Shown piece by piece: positions 8,590-16,277 of a stretch of DNA of 64,000 nt (the stretch's first letter is position 1; the number at the start of each line of letters is the position of its first letter). A program made the translations under genes and the position numbers. The stretch covers positions 1-64,000 of the forward strand of contig JBBQDN010000007.1 in the NCBI GenBank assembly GCA_038319685.1, written 5' to 3'. Below the pieces are notes generated by a model. It was not told where the DNA came from. It ran no database searches and saw nothing but the letters and a program-made list of their open reading frames with translations. The stretch comes from UBA6022 sp038319685 (lineage in GTDB: Bacteria; Patescibacteriota; Saccharimonadia; Saccharimonadales; Saccharimonadaceae).

Positions 8590-8702
8590 GCTTGTGCTTG
8601 CGTAATAATATTTGTTGCTATTAAATACTATTAGCCAAGTAACTACTGGTGAAGTGATCGATTCACTATTGTAGTGAACGGCGCTTTTCGACAGAGGAGT
8701 AA

Positions 8703-9134
8703 ATGATGATATCTCGTCCGCTTGAAACAAGGGCTGACATGTTCTTTCAACAAGTTATCAATGGGAAGCAAACTCCTGCAGTTGGCAGCGATGAGTATGG
8801 CGATGCACTGTCGCAATTTGTGAAATTGACTGCTGAAATACTTGATGCATTGTACGCGTGTAAGCTCAGATCTGCAATCGAGAATTCCCCGAGTTTTACG
8901 GCATTCCTTCGGTACAACGAATCGCTCAGTTGGTTGATGGCAAACAACGTGTTCATGCCCAATTGGAGATCGGCTGCAGAGTGGCTCGCGGGCCAGAGTA
9001 AAGAACTCGAGGCCTGGGAGTCGCTCCGAGATGCCCTGGAGCGCTACCTCACTGACACCAGAGGTTTCAAAGGAACAGTATACGCAACCCTGCGGATACA
9101 CCTACTCAGAGTACCCGACTTCTACTTCATGTAG
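8703..9134 (+). CDS. Hypothetical protein, 143 aa, between secY and infA
   Basis: Not recognised. A GAGGAG Shine-Dalgarno sits a few bases before the ATG, and the start has two tandem methionine codons (MMISRPLETRAD). The sequence is mixed helical, soluble, has no signal peptide or membrane segment, and one cysteine near residue 60. Base use differs from the neighbouring ribosomal genes (more CGG, GGG and CTC codons). It is followed by a hairpin (9142-9176). It occupies the place where adk-map sit in many bacteria but resembles neither. A real but lineage-restricted gene is the best reading. Confidence 0.65.
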   Translation: MMISRPLETRADMFFQQVINGKQTPAVGSDEYGDALSQFVKLTAEILDALYACKLRSAIENSPSFTAFLRYNESLSWLMANNVFMPNWRSAAEWLAGQSKELEAWESLRDALERYLTDTRGFKGTVYATLRIHLLRVPDFYFM

Positions 9135-9141
9135 CAGGAGC

Positions 9142-9206
9142 TGAGCGCACAGGAAACTTTTCTTCTCTGTCGCTCATCTCTGTGTTGTGAAATACATTGT
9201 TTCACA
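9142..9206 (+). terminator. Two hairpins after the 143-aa gene
   Basis: First hairpin TGAGCG (9142-9147)/CGCTCA (9171-9176) with an inner ACAG/CTGT. Second hairpin TGTGAAA (9186-9192)/TTTCACA (9200-9206). Neither has a convincing U tract, so they may be processing or weak termination signals. Confidence 0.45.
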
Positions 9207-9230
9207 TTACGGAGATGAGTCATTAAAATC

Positions 9231-9258
9231 TTGACGCATGAGCAATTTGCGCTACAAT
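9231..9258 (+). promoter_or_regulatory. Promoter upstream of infA (distal)
   Basis: TTGACG (9231-9236), 16-base spacer, TACAAT (9253-9258). A near-consensus sigma-70-type promoter that would drive infA through rpsI. Confidence 0.75.
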
Positions 9259-9316
9259 AAAAAGTATCAAATGAATCCTCCACGCGTTAGAGTGTGAAAG
9301 GATTTCTATAATTCGC

Positions 9317-9345
9317 TTTACGCGCACTGACTTTTGCTGTATAAT
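9317..9345 (+). promoter_or_regulatory. Promoter upstream of infA (proximal)
   Basis: TTTACG (9317-9322), 17-base spacer, TATAAT (9340-9345) preceded by a TGCTG extended element. The infA ATG lies 15 bases after the box, so this transcript would have a leader of only a few bases. Confidence 0.7.
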
Positions 9346-9360
9346 CTACTACTGTAACTT

Positions 9361-9585
9361 ATGGCTAATCAAAAGGAAGTAATTAAATTGCAGGGCAAGG
9401 TGGTGGAAGCACTGCCTAATACTCAATTTAAAGTCGAGCTCGAGAACGGCCATAGTATTATCGGCCACATTTCGGGTAAGATGCGTAAGCATTATATTCG
9501 ACTTGTTCCAGGCGATAAGGTGGAAGTTGAGTTGACCCCTTACGATCTTACTAAGGGCAGAATCAGCTTTCGCATGAGAGATTAA
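9361..9585 (+). CDS. infA: Translation initiation factor IF-1
   Basis: Binds the 30S A site during initiation. 74 residues, a single OB fold. VEALPNTQFKVELENGH, ISGKMRKHYIRLVPGDKVEVEL and the closing LTKGRISFR are diagnostic. First gene of the second ribosomal transcript; no Shine-Dalgarno is evident, in line with a very short leader. Confidence 0.97.
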   Translation: MANQKEVIKLQGKVVEALPNTQFKVELENGHSIIGHISGKMRKHYIRLVPGDKVEVELTPYDLTKGRISFRMRD

Positions 9586-9615
9586 TTAAACGTAACAGGG
9601 AGTTTTTGAACGCTT

Positions 9616-9732
9616 ATGAAAGTTCGTGCAAGTGTAAGAAAAATCAGTCCCGATGATCAGTTCGTTCGCCGTAAAGGCATTCTACGGATCATCAACAAGA
9701 AAAAACCTAAGAATAAGCAAAGGCAGGGTTAA
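9616..9732 (+). CDS. rpmJ: 50S ribosomal protein bL36, cysteine-free
   Basis: A 38-codon gene. It reads MKVRASVRKISPDD at the start and ends KNKQRQG, matching bL36. The usual zinc ligands (CxxC ... C ... H) are replaced: SPDD stands where the first two cysteines would be, and no cysteine or histidine is present. It lies between infA and rpsM, the standard position, 2 bases before rpsM. Confidence 0.95.
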   Translation: MKVRASVRKISPDDQFVRRKGILRIINKKKPKNKQRQG

Positions 9733-9734
9733 GC

Positions 9735-10121
9735 ATGGCTCGAATAGCAGGGGTAGTAATCCCAGCAGAAAAGCAAGTGCAGATCGCGTTGACATATGTC
9801 TACGGCATCGGTCCACACTTCGCATCGACCATCCTTGCGGCGGCAAAAGTTGAGCCGACCACTCGGGTGAAAGATCTCACCGAGGCTGAAGAACAACGAC
9901 TTCGCGAATTAATCGATAGCGATTATACCGTGGAAGGCGACTTACAGCGTCAGGTAACAAATAATATCAAACGACTTAAAGACATCGGTTCGTACCGAGG
10001 ACTTCGCCACAAAAGCGGACTCCCCGTAAACGGACAGCGTACTCGAACGAATGCACGAACTCGTAAGGGTAAAGCTGTCGCAGTCGGTGGCACACAAAAG
10101 AAAGCAGCGTCTAAGACGTAG
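9735..10121 (+). CDS. rpsM: 30S ribosomal protein uS13
   Basis: Head protein contacting P-site tRNA and bridging to the 50S. 128 residues. MARIAGVVIPAEKQVQIALTYVYGIG, then IGSYRGLRHKSGLPVNGQRTRTNARTRKG, are family signatures. Alpha-operon order follows (uS11, uS4, rpoA, bL17). Confidence 0.97.
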   Translation: MARIAGVVIPAEKQVQIALTYVYGIGPHFASTILAAAKVEPTTRVKDLTEAEEQRLRELIDSDYTVEGDLQRQVTNNIKRLKDIGSYRGLRHKSGLPVNGQRTRTNARTRKGKAVAVGGTQKKAASKT

Positions 10122-10135
10122 AAAGGAATCGATAT

Positions 10136-10531
10136 ATGGCTGAAGCAATTAAAACGACAACTCGTAAAAAGCAGCGCCGATCAGTTCCTTCTGGTCAGCT
10201 GCACATTCAGGCAACGTTCAATAATACTATTGTGACGTTTACTGACAAAAAAGGTAATGTACTTGCCAGCAGTAGTGCTGGAGCATGTGGATTCCGTGGA
10301 AGCAAAAAAGGCACCGCCTACGCTTCGCAGGTCGCAGCCGAAAAAGCTGCCGAAATGGTTAAATCACTTCACAATACATCTGCAGTTGACGTGTTCGTCA
10401 AAGGCGTTGGACTGGGACGTGATGCGGCAATTCGCGCAATGAGTACCTATGAAATTTCTGTTGATAGTATCAAAGATGTGACTGGCGTACCTCACGGTGG
10501 CGTTCGTCCACGTAAGGCAAGGAGGGCGTAA
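10136..10531 (+). CDS. rpsK: 30S ribosomal protein uS11
   Basis: Platform protein near the mRNA exit. 131 residues. IQATFNNTIVTFTDKKGN, SAGACGFRGSKKGTAYASQ and the closing DVTGVPHGGVRPRKARRA are diagnostic. A GAAAGGAAT Shine-Dalgarno lies in the spacer; the stop overlaps rpsD. Confidence 0.97.
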   Translation: MAEAIKTTTRKKQRRSVPSGQLHIQATFNNTIVTFTDKKGNVLASSSAGACGFRGSKKGTAYASQVAAEKAAEMVKSLHNTSAVDVFVKGVGLGRDAAIRAMSTYEISVDSIKDVTGVPHGGVRPRKARRA

Positions 10532-11148
10532 TGGCACGAGATCGAAGCCCAATCGTCAAACAATCTCGCCGCGAAGGGTATGCACTGCATCCTAAAGCGC
10601 ACAAGATCATGGCTAAAAAATCTGGTATTCCAGGTCAGCACGGTGGTGGTCGTCAGGGTAAAGCAAGTCTTTACTCAACACAGCTCCGTGAAAAGCAAAA
10701 AGTTCGACGCACGTACGGTCTGCTAGAAAAGCAGTTCGCTAGGCTCATGAACGAGGCAACTCGTCGTGACGGACTTGCAGGTGAAAACTTGCTTCAAATG
10801 CTTGAACTCCGCATGGACAACGCAGTTTACCGTGCAGGTTTTGCAACCTCACGTCGTGCGGCACGTCAATTAGTTGGACACGGACACTTTATCCTTAATG
10901 GCCGTCGTGTCGACATTCCGTCAATTCGTCTTAAACCTGGTGATGAACTTGTCGTCCGAGAGAAAAGCACAAAATCTGGCTACTTTAGCGAGCTTGACGA
11001 TGTTATTAAAAACTCCGTCCAAGGTCCTCTTAGCTGGATGAAAAGCAACCCGAAGAAATTTACCGTCAGCATTACTGGTCTTCCGAAGCGCGAAGAAGCT
11101 GAAGCCGATATTAACGAGCAACTAATTGTTGAGTACTACTCACGTTAA
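10531..11148 (+). CDS. rpsD: 30S ribosomal protein uS4, zinc-free form
   Basis: Assembly-initiating 16S binder and fidelity protein. 205 residues. The N-terminus (VKQSRREGYAL) lacks the four zinc cysteines seen in C-plus forms. The S4 RNA-binding domain is visible as LELRMDNAVYRAGFATSRRAARQLVGHGHF. One-base overlap with rpsK. Confidence 0.96.
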   Translation: MARDRSPIVKQSRREGYALHPKAHKIMAKKSGIPGQHGGGRQGKASLYSTQLREKQKVRRTYGLLEKQFARLMNEATRRDGLAGENLLQMLELRMDNAVYRAGFATSRRAARQLVGHGHFILNGRRVDIPSIRLKPGDELVVREKSTKSGYFSELDDVIKNSVQGPLSWMKSNPKKFTVSITGLPKREEAEADINEQLIVEYYSR

Positions 11149-11168
11149 AGGGTAAGGAGCCTACATTT

Positions 11169-12092
11169 ATGTCACAAGTTATTCACAACCCAGCACTTGC
11201 GAGCGTCAACGAGCAAAGCACTACTATCGCGGAGTTCGTTATTGAACCACTTCACGCTGGCTATGGCAATACTCTCGGTAACAGCTTGCGCCGCGTCCTT
11301 CTTTCAAGTATTGAAGGTGCTGCAATCGTTGCCTTCCGCGTCGAAGGTGCATCACACGAATTCACTACCATCCCTGGTGTGAAAGAAGATGTCGTCGACA
11401 TCATGCTGAACCTCAAAAATGTTCGCCTTAAAGTTCACTCTGATCAGCCAATCGAGCTTCGGCTTGAGAAAAAAGGCGCCGGAGTTGTTACTGCAGCCGA
11501 TATTAAAACATCAGCTGATGTTGAAGTTGTCAACCCAGACCAAATCATCGCAACAATCGATGATCCTAAAAAATCAGTCCTGTTCGACCTTGTTGTCGAA
11601 GCAGGTCGGGGATACCGAACAATCGAACAATCAAGTACTTCTCGCCTTCATAGCGACATGATCGCACTCGATGCTGTATTCAGCCCAGTGCTCCGTGTCC
11701 GTTACAAAGTCGAAAGCACTCGTGTTGGTCAAGAAACTAACCTTGATAAACTACTCATTACAGTCGAAACAGACGGTTCACTGAGCCCACGTGACGCTTT
11801 TGAGCAAGCATCAGCCATTTTGGTTAATCAATATACCGCTCTTGCTGGTTCAACAACAGTTGAGGCAGCTCCTGCACTTGGACAAGCAGCAGACGACGAG
11901 ACAAACGAACTCAATACTTCAATCGAAGAGTTGAATCTGACTGCTCGTACGGCAAATGCCCTTGTCAACAACGATATCCGCACTGTCCACGACCTTGTGA
12001 CGCTGAGCGAACAAGACCTCCGTGAACTAAAAGGATTCGGCAGTAAAGCGCTTGATGAAGTCAAAGATAAATTGGCGGAATTGGAACTTTAA
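11169..12092 (+). CDS. rpoA: RNA polymerase subunit alpha
   Basis: Dimer-forming scaffold of RNA polymerase. 307 residues with both domains. The N-terminal domain contains FVIEPLHAGYGNTLGNSLRRVLLSS; the C-terminal domain (about residues 245-307) contains LNLTARTANALVNNDIRTVHDL and LKGFGSKALDEVKDKL, the helix-hairpin-helix that binds UP elements and activators. A GGTAAGGAG Shine-Dalgarno lies in the spacer. Confidence 0.97.
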   Translation: MSQVIHNPALASVNEQSTTIAEFVIEPLHAGYGNTLGNSLRRVLLSSIEGAAIVAFRVEGASHEFTTIPGVKEDVVDIMLNLKNVRLKVHSDQPIELRLEKKGAGVVTAADIKTSADVEVVNPDQIIATIDDPKKSVLFDLVVEAGRGYRTIEQSSTSRLHSDMIALDAVFSPVLRVRYKVESTRVGQETNLDKLLITVETDGSLSPRDAFEQASAILVNQYTALAGSTTVEAAPALGQAADDETNELNTSIEELNLTARTANALVNNDIRTVHDLVTLSEQDLRELKGFGSKALDEVKDKLAELEL

Positions 12093-12094
12093 TC

Positions 12095-12499
12095 ATGCAT
12101 AGACACGGATATAAAGGGCGCAAATTCAGTCGCGAACGCGACCAGCGCCGCGCACTCCTAAAAGGCCTGGCGACAAGCCTCGTCGAGCATGGCAAGATCG
12201 AAACGACTTTGCCAAAAGCTAAGGAACTCGTGCGTTTTATTGAAAAGATAATTACTAAAGCCAAAAAAGGCGATCTTCACAACCGCCGCCAAGTGATTGC
12301 ATCATTGTCGACACAGGCAGCTGCATTCAAACTAGTGGACGAAATCGCTCCGCAACTAAAGGGCCGTACCAGTGGACATGTCCGCGTACAGCGAACTCGT
12401 TTGCGCGTTGGTGACGGTGCACAGTTAGCGACAATCGGCTTTGTCGATGAGCTAACCGCCACACCAATAGTAGCGTCGAAGGAAGAGGTGAAAGCATAA
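12095..12499 (+). CDS. rplQ: 50S ribosomal protein bL17
   Basis: 134 residues. MHRHGYKGRKFSRERDQRRALLKGLATSLVEHGKIETT is the bL17 signature region; the core ends near residue 115 and a short tail follows. Its stop overlaps the rplM ATG by one base. Confidence 0.96.
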   Translation: MHRHGYKGRKFSRERDQRRALLKGLATSLVEHGKIETTLPKAKELVRFIEKIITKAKKGDLHNRRQVIASLSTQAAAFKLVDEIAPQLKGRTSGHVRVQRTRLRVGDGAQLATIGFVDELTATPIVASKEEVKA

Positions 12500-12945
12500 T
12501 GACTGACATCAAATCAAAAACCTACTCACAAAAACCATCTGAGGTAACTCGTCGTTGGATCCTTATCGATGCAGCCGAAGCACCACTTGGTCGAGTAGCT
12601 ACTCAAATCGCGAAATACCTGATTGGTAAATACAAGCCAACCTATACTGCGCACATCGATGCTGGCGACTACGTCGTTGTCATCAATGCTGCCCAGGCAG
12701 TTGTGACGGGTGCCAAAGAAACTGACAAGAAATACTACCGTCACAGTGGATTCCCAGGTGGAATCAGTGACGAGTCAGTCGCTGAAGTACGCGAAAAATA
12801 CCCAGAACGCTTGATCGTCGCATCAGTCAAAGGTATGTTGCCACGCAATAAACTTTTAGCTGAACGGCTTAAACGCCTTCGTGTTTTCCCAGGTGGTGAG
12901 CACGCTCACACGGCACAAACTCCAGAGAAAGTAGAGATTAAATAA
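12499..12945 (+). CDS. rplM: 50S ribosomal protein uL13
   Basis: Early assembly protein. 148 residues. RRWILIDAAEAPLGRVATQIAKYLIGK, the KKYYRHSGFPGG block and VKGMLPRNKL are diagnostic. Translationally coupled to rplQ and followed by rpsI, the usual pair. Confidence 0.97.
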   Translation: MTDIKSKTYSQKPSEVTRRWILIDAAEAPLGRVATQIAKYLIGKYKPTYTAHIDAGDYVVVINAAQAVVTGAKETDKKYYRHSGFPGGISDESVAEVREKYPERLIVASVKGMLPRNKLLAERLKRLRVFPGGEHAHTAQTPEKVEIK

Positions 12946-12946
12946 T

Positions 12947-13345
12947 ATGCCCGAAGGTAAATACCTATACGGTCTTGGTCGACGTAAATCCGCTACTGCA
13001 CGTGCTCGTTTGTACGCCGGTAAAGGAAGCATCACGATCAACGACAAAACCGCATCTGCATACTTGTCTGAAAACAAGACACTGCTTGCCGAAGTAACTG
13101 ATCCTTTGGCATTAGTTGGCAAGCAAAAAGAGTTTGATGTCACCGTCAAAGTATCTGGTGGTGGCCTCAATGGTCAAGTCGATGCAATTAAACTTGCTAT
13201 CGCTAAAGCGATTACTGTTCAGTTCGCTGATCTCCGAACGACTCTTAAAAAAGCCGACCTCCTCAGCCGCGATCCCCGCGAAAAAGAACGCAAGAAATAC
13301 GGTCTTCGTTCTGCTCGTAAACGCGAACAATACTCAAAACGTTAA
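12947..13345 (+). CDS. rpsI: 30S ribosomal protein uS9
   Basis: Head protein whose C-terminal tail reaches the P-site tRNA. 132 residues. GLGRRKSATARARLYAGKG at the N-terminus, GGGLNGQVDAIKLAIAKA in the middle and the ending KKYGLRSARKREQYSKR, including the conserved terminal KR, are all present. Last gene of the ribosomal block; a terminator follows. Confidence 0.97.
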   Translation: MPEGKYLYGLGRRKSATARARLYAGKGSITINDKTASAYLSENKTLLAEVTDPLALVGKQKEFDVTVKVSGGGLNGQVDAIKLAIAKAITVQFADLRTTLKKADLLSRDPREKERKKYGLRSARKREQYSKR

Positions 13346-13366
13346 GTTTTACTGTTCACGGCGATT

Positions 13367-13393
13367 ACTCCTCGTTTATACGGGGAGTTTTTG
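13367..13393 (+). terminator. Intrinsic terminator after rpsI
   Basis: ACTCCTCG (13367-13374) pairs with CGGGGAGT (13381-13388), followed by TTTTTG. Confidence 0.88.
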
Positions 13394-13436
13394 TTTGCAT
13401 ACTCGTCAACGTGTGCTGCTATACGTAACAAGCAAG

Positions 13437-13466
13437 TTGATCGTTTCATTACTCCTTGCGTACATT
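13437..13466 (+). promoter_or_regulatory. Promoter of the structured RNA candidate
   Basis: TTGATC (13437-13442), 18-base spacer, TACATT (13461-13466). The expected start at about 13471-13474 coincides with the 5' strand of the closing helix of the RNA that follows. Confidence 0.6.
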
Positions 13467-13470
13467 TATA

Positions 13471-13855
13471 GCCTAGAAGTAAACTGTCCAGTCGAGCTAC
13501 AAGTATTCATATAGTGAATATTTATAGCTCGACTGGGTATGTCGGCTGCGGAGTTTGTATCCGTAAATACCGGTCGGAGTGACTTAAACATCACTTCGGC
13601 AATCGCCCATGCACTCGCCCTGTGGGTGATTTTGCCCTGGAGTAATTCGCTTCCAGGCCAGCAGTCGTTTCGTTTCGAAACCGATACATGCGCGGAGTAT
13701 GTAGGTCGGCGTAGATCCCGCCAGACCTCTCAGGTCGGTATTTCCCCGGAGATACTCTTGTCCGGGTGGAAACGAATGCGACACGACAGTGCAGTGGTGG
13801 CGGGCGTGGATTCGTTCTATGCCCGCCACTGCGCACTTACTTCTAGGCTTTTTCA
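13471..13855 (+). ncRNA. Large structured RNA candidate, about 380 nt, class not recognised
   Basis: No credible ORF; the stretch is dense in self-complementarity. Closing helix: 13471-13482 with 13837-13848, 12 perfect pairs. Inside lie, in order: a hairpin of about 21 pairs (13488-13499/13525-13536, extended by 13501-13509/13515-13523); 13536-13540/13567-13571 with an inner CGGA/TCCG; 13575-13582/13591-13598; 13602-13609/13623-13630; 13636-13641/13652-13657; 13681-13689/13699-13709; 13744-13749/13762-13766; and a G+C-rich hairpin 13788-13805/13820-13837. The loop of the last hairpin holds ATTCGTT (13810-13816), which can pair with AACGAAT (13771-13777), giving a pseudoknot. G-U pairs occur in several stems. 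It has its own promoter and terminator. I see no RNase P, tmRNA, SRP or 6S signature. Strand is assigned from the promoter and terminator. Confidence 0.75.
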
Positions 13856-13869
13856 AGCATTATTCCAGA

Positions 13870-13893
13870 ATCACTCCGACGGGGTGATTTTTT
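13870..13893 (+). terminator. Terminator after the structured RNA
   Basis: ATCACTCC (13870-13877), GAC loop, GGGGTGAT (13881-13888), then a run of T. It comes shortly after the closing helix and just before trpS. Confidence 0.9.
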
Positions 13894-13959
13894 GTCTCCG
13901 TTCGATAGCAAACTACAGGAGTAGGGCTCTGACCGATTTTAGGTTATAATAGAGATAAT

Positions 13960-15105
13960 ATGAGTAAATCAGTCATTCTCACTGGCCTCCGTGCCAATAA
14001 CGATTTAACGATCGGTAACTACTTTGGTGGGATGTTGCCAATTATCGATATGGCCAAACGAAAATCTGATGACTATCAGATTAATATGTTTATTCCTGAT
14101 CTGCATAGTTTTACGACGCCAATTGATCACGGAACACTTTATGAGCAAATTATTCATAATGCCCGTTTATTTGTCGCAGCAGGATTACCACTTGATAACG
14201 ACAATATCTATCTCTACCGCCAAAGCTACATTTCGGCACATAGTGAGCTTACGTGGATCCTCGACTGTTTTACTGGATTTGGTGAAATGAGTCGCATGAC
14301 ACAGTTCAAAGATAAAACTTCTAAACTAGAGATTGACGCACATACTCTAGCTGAAGAATTTTTGTCGGAAAATAGTATCTCTGATCCAGATGGTGAACTT
14401 CTAGAAAAATTTCAAGAATTATATGCATATCAAAAAGGTAATGCTGTTAGTGTGGGTTTGTTCAACTATCCTGTTCTCATGGCGGCCGATATTCTTCTTT
14501 ACGGTGCTATGTATGTCCCCGTCGGCGAAGACCAAACACAGCACCTCGAATTCGCTCGTGATATTGCAGAGCGAATTAATAATAAATTCGGTGATATCTT
14601 TGTCGTGCCTGAACCAGTCGCAAAACAGCACGAATTCTTCGGCAAAGACCAAGGACTTCGTATCAAAGATCTGGTTGATCCTAGTAAAAAAATGAGTAAA
14701 TCAGATGATAGCGGGCGTGGTGTTATATTTCTTGGTGACACACCAGAATCAGCTGCTAAAAAAGTCATGTCCGCGGCGACCGACGACAATGCCGAGATTC
14801 ATTATGACAAAGTAAACCAACCCGGCATTACGAACCTGCTCGATATCCTCGCACTGCTTCGCGGTGGTGATTTACAGACAACTATTGGTGAATTCGAAGG
14901 GCAGACCCGTTACGGTGAATTCAAACAAGTTGTGGCTGATGAAGTGGCTCAGTTTTTGACTATCTTTCAAGCTAGCCTGGCAGCCGTAGACGACGGTGCA
15001 CTATTTGCAAAACTCAAAAAGTCCGAACAAGAACTGGCGCTGACAGCAAATGCGACGCTGCTTCGCACGCAACAGGCCGTCGGCCTACGTCAGAAAGCAA
15101 ACTAA
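13960..15105 (+). CDS. trpS: Tryptophanyl-tRNA synthetase
   Basis: Class I aminoacyl-tRNA synthetase that charges tRNA-Trp. 381 residues. The HIGH-equivalent is TIGNY (residues 17-21) and the second motif is KKMSKSDD (243-250). GEMSRMTQFKDK and NYPVLMAADILLY with VPVGEDQTQHLE are typical of TrpRS. Compared with the enterobacterial enzyme, there is an insert of roughly 35 residues after FKDK (about 123-157). A TATAAT box (13945-13950) ends 9 bases before the ATG with no Shine-Dalgarno, so the mRNA is probably leaderless. One-base overlap with the next gene. Confidence 0.96.
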   Translation: MSKSVILTGLRANNDLTIGNYFGGMLPIIDMAKRKSDDYQINMFIPDLHSFTTPIDHGTLYEQIIHNARLFVAAGLPLDNDNIYLYRQSYISAHSELTWILDCFTGFGEMSRMTQFKDKTSKLEIDAHTLAEEFLSENSISDPDGELLEKFQELYAYQKGNAVSVGLFNYPVLMAADILLYGAMYVPVGEDQTQHLEFARDIAERINNKFGDIFVVPEPVAKQHEFFGKDQGLRIKDLVDPSKKMSKSDDSGRGVIFLGDTPESAAKKVMSAATDDNAEIHYDKVNQPGITNLLDILALLRGGDLQTTIGEFEGQTRYGEFKQVVADEVAQFLTIFQASLAAVDDGALFAKLKKSEQELALTANATLLRTQQAVGLRQKAN

Positions 15106-16277
15106 TGGTAAAGGTTTCATCATCGGATATCCTGGCGATCCTTCGCCGCTACGAACTTGCAGGTGAGGAAAATGTTCCACGTCATATTGAAATGGTCACG
15201 TTTTCTAACCCAAACCCTAAAAGTACGCTGATTGCGTTTCGCTACAATAAAACTCAGTTTTATATCCTATTCGACGATGCCGCCGAAGATGACGTCGCCT
15301 ACGTCACCAGTCAGGTTCAAACTGTTGGCCATGATGTCGCCGGGTCAGTCCTGCGTAACCCGAACGATCACATCACGACGTACGCGTTACCGTTTAAAGG
15401 CAAAGAAATCTATTTATTCGAAGTAAGTTCAGGTAAAAGGCGACTTGACCTTGAACTCGCCAGTCGTTATCCTGAAACATCACGTAGCACATGGCAAAAA
15501 CATATCAAAGCTGGTCACGTCACAGTAAATGGTGACGTCGAGTTATCGCTAAAACGTGATGTGCTCCCGACTGAAAATATCGCGGTCAGTATTCCTGACG
15601 CGGCTGATTTTACCGACGAAGAATTACCGATCATCTATCTTGATGACAATGTTATCGTTATTAACAAGCCAATCGGTGTATTATCTCATTCCAAAGGTGC
15701 CATGAATGATGAATTTAGCGTTGCCACGTTTTTTGCACGCTACTGCGACTATAACAAAGACACCAACCGACCTGGCATTATTCATCGATTAGACCGCGAC
15801 ACCAGCGGTGTCATGATTGGTGCGCGCAATGAACAAACGGCGACGATGCTACAAAAACAGTTTGCTGATCGCAAGACGAAAAAAACCTACATTGCCATTA
15901 CTGACGGAGTACCAAAACAGGCTGAAGCAAAAATCGACCTGCCGATTGCACGAAACCCATCCGCACCAAGTACATTCCGCGTCGATCCAAAAGGGAAAGT
16001 AGCGACAACAACATACAAAGTTCTGTCTGCAACCGACACGAACGCCCTCATTAAACTACAGCCTAAAACTGGCCGAACCCACCAGTTGCGTGTCCACTTG
16101 GCATATCTCGGTACACCGATAAAAGGCGACCGTGTGTACGGCAAAGAATCCGACCGACTTTACCTTCATGCCAAAGACCTTGAGATTACTATTCCAACCA
16201 GCGACCGTCGAACTTTCAGTGCCCCAATTCCAGCTAGCTTTACGGCGCTATTTCCGGGCGTTGATATCAATGAATAA
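15105..16277 (+). CDS. RluA-family pseudouridine synthase with extra N-terminal domain
   Basis: Isomerises specific uridines in rRNA or tRNA. 390 residues in three parts: an unrecognised N-terminal domain (about 1-108), an S4-type RNA-binding domain (about 113-160, RRLDLELASRYPETSRSTWQ), and the RluA catalytic domain with HRLDRDTSG (227-235; the catalytic aspartate is in this motif) and KTGRTHQLRVHLAYLG. The target site cannot be read from the sequence. It is co-translated with trpS (TAATG) and overlaps the next start by 8 bases. Confidence 0.9.
   Translation: MVKVSSSDILAILRRYELAGEENVPRHIEMVTFSNPNPKSTLIAFRYNKTQFYILFDDAAEDDVAYVTSQVQTVGHDVAGSVLRNPNDHITTYALPFKGKEIYLFEVSSGKRRLDLELASRYPETSRSTWQKHIKAGHVTVNGDVELSLKRDVLPTENIAVSIPDAADFTDEELPIIYLDDNVIVINKPIGVLSHSKGAMNDEFSVATFFARYCDYNKDTNRPGIIHRLDRDTSGVMIGARNEQTATMLQKQFADRKTKKTYIAITDGVPKQAEAKIDLPIARNPSAPSTFRVDPKGKVATTTYKVLSATDTNALIKLQPKTGRTHQLRVHLAYLGTPIKGDRVYGKESDRLYLHAKDLEITIPTSDRRTFSAPIPASFTALFPGVDINE

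Noticed and set aside
13471..13855. RNase P RNA, tmRNA, SRP RNA or 6S RNA as identity of the structured RNA
   Set aside because: No GAGGAAAGUCC-like block, no tRNA-like ends or tag frame, no SRP domain IV tetraloop region; size and stem order do not fit 6S.
13539..13949. Long open frames on both strands across the structured RNA
   Set aside because: No start with Shine-Dalgarno or nearby promoter box, peptides have no protein-like pattern, and the same bases are accounted for by a dense set of RNA stems with own promoter and terminator.
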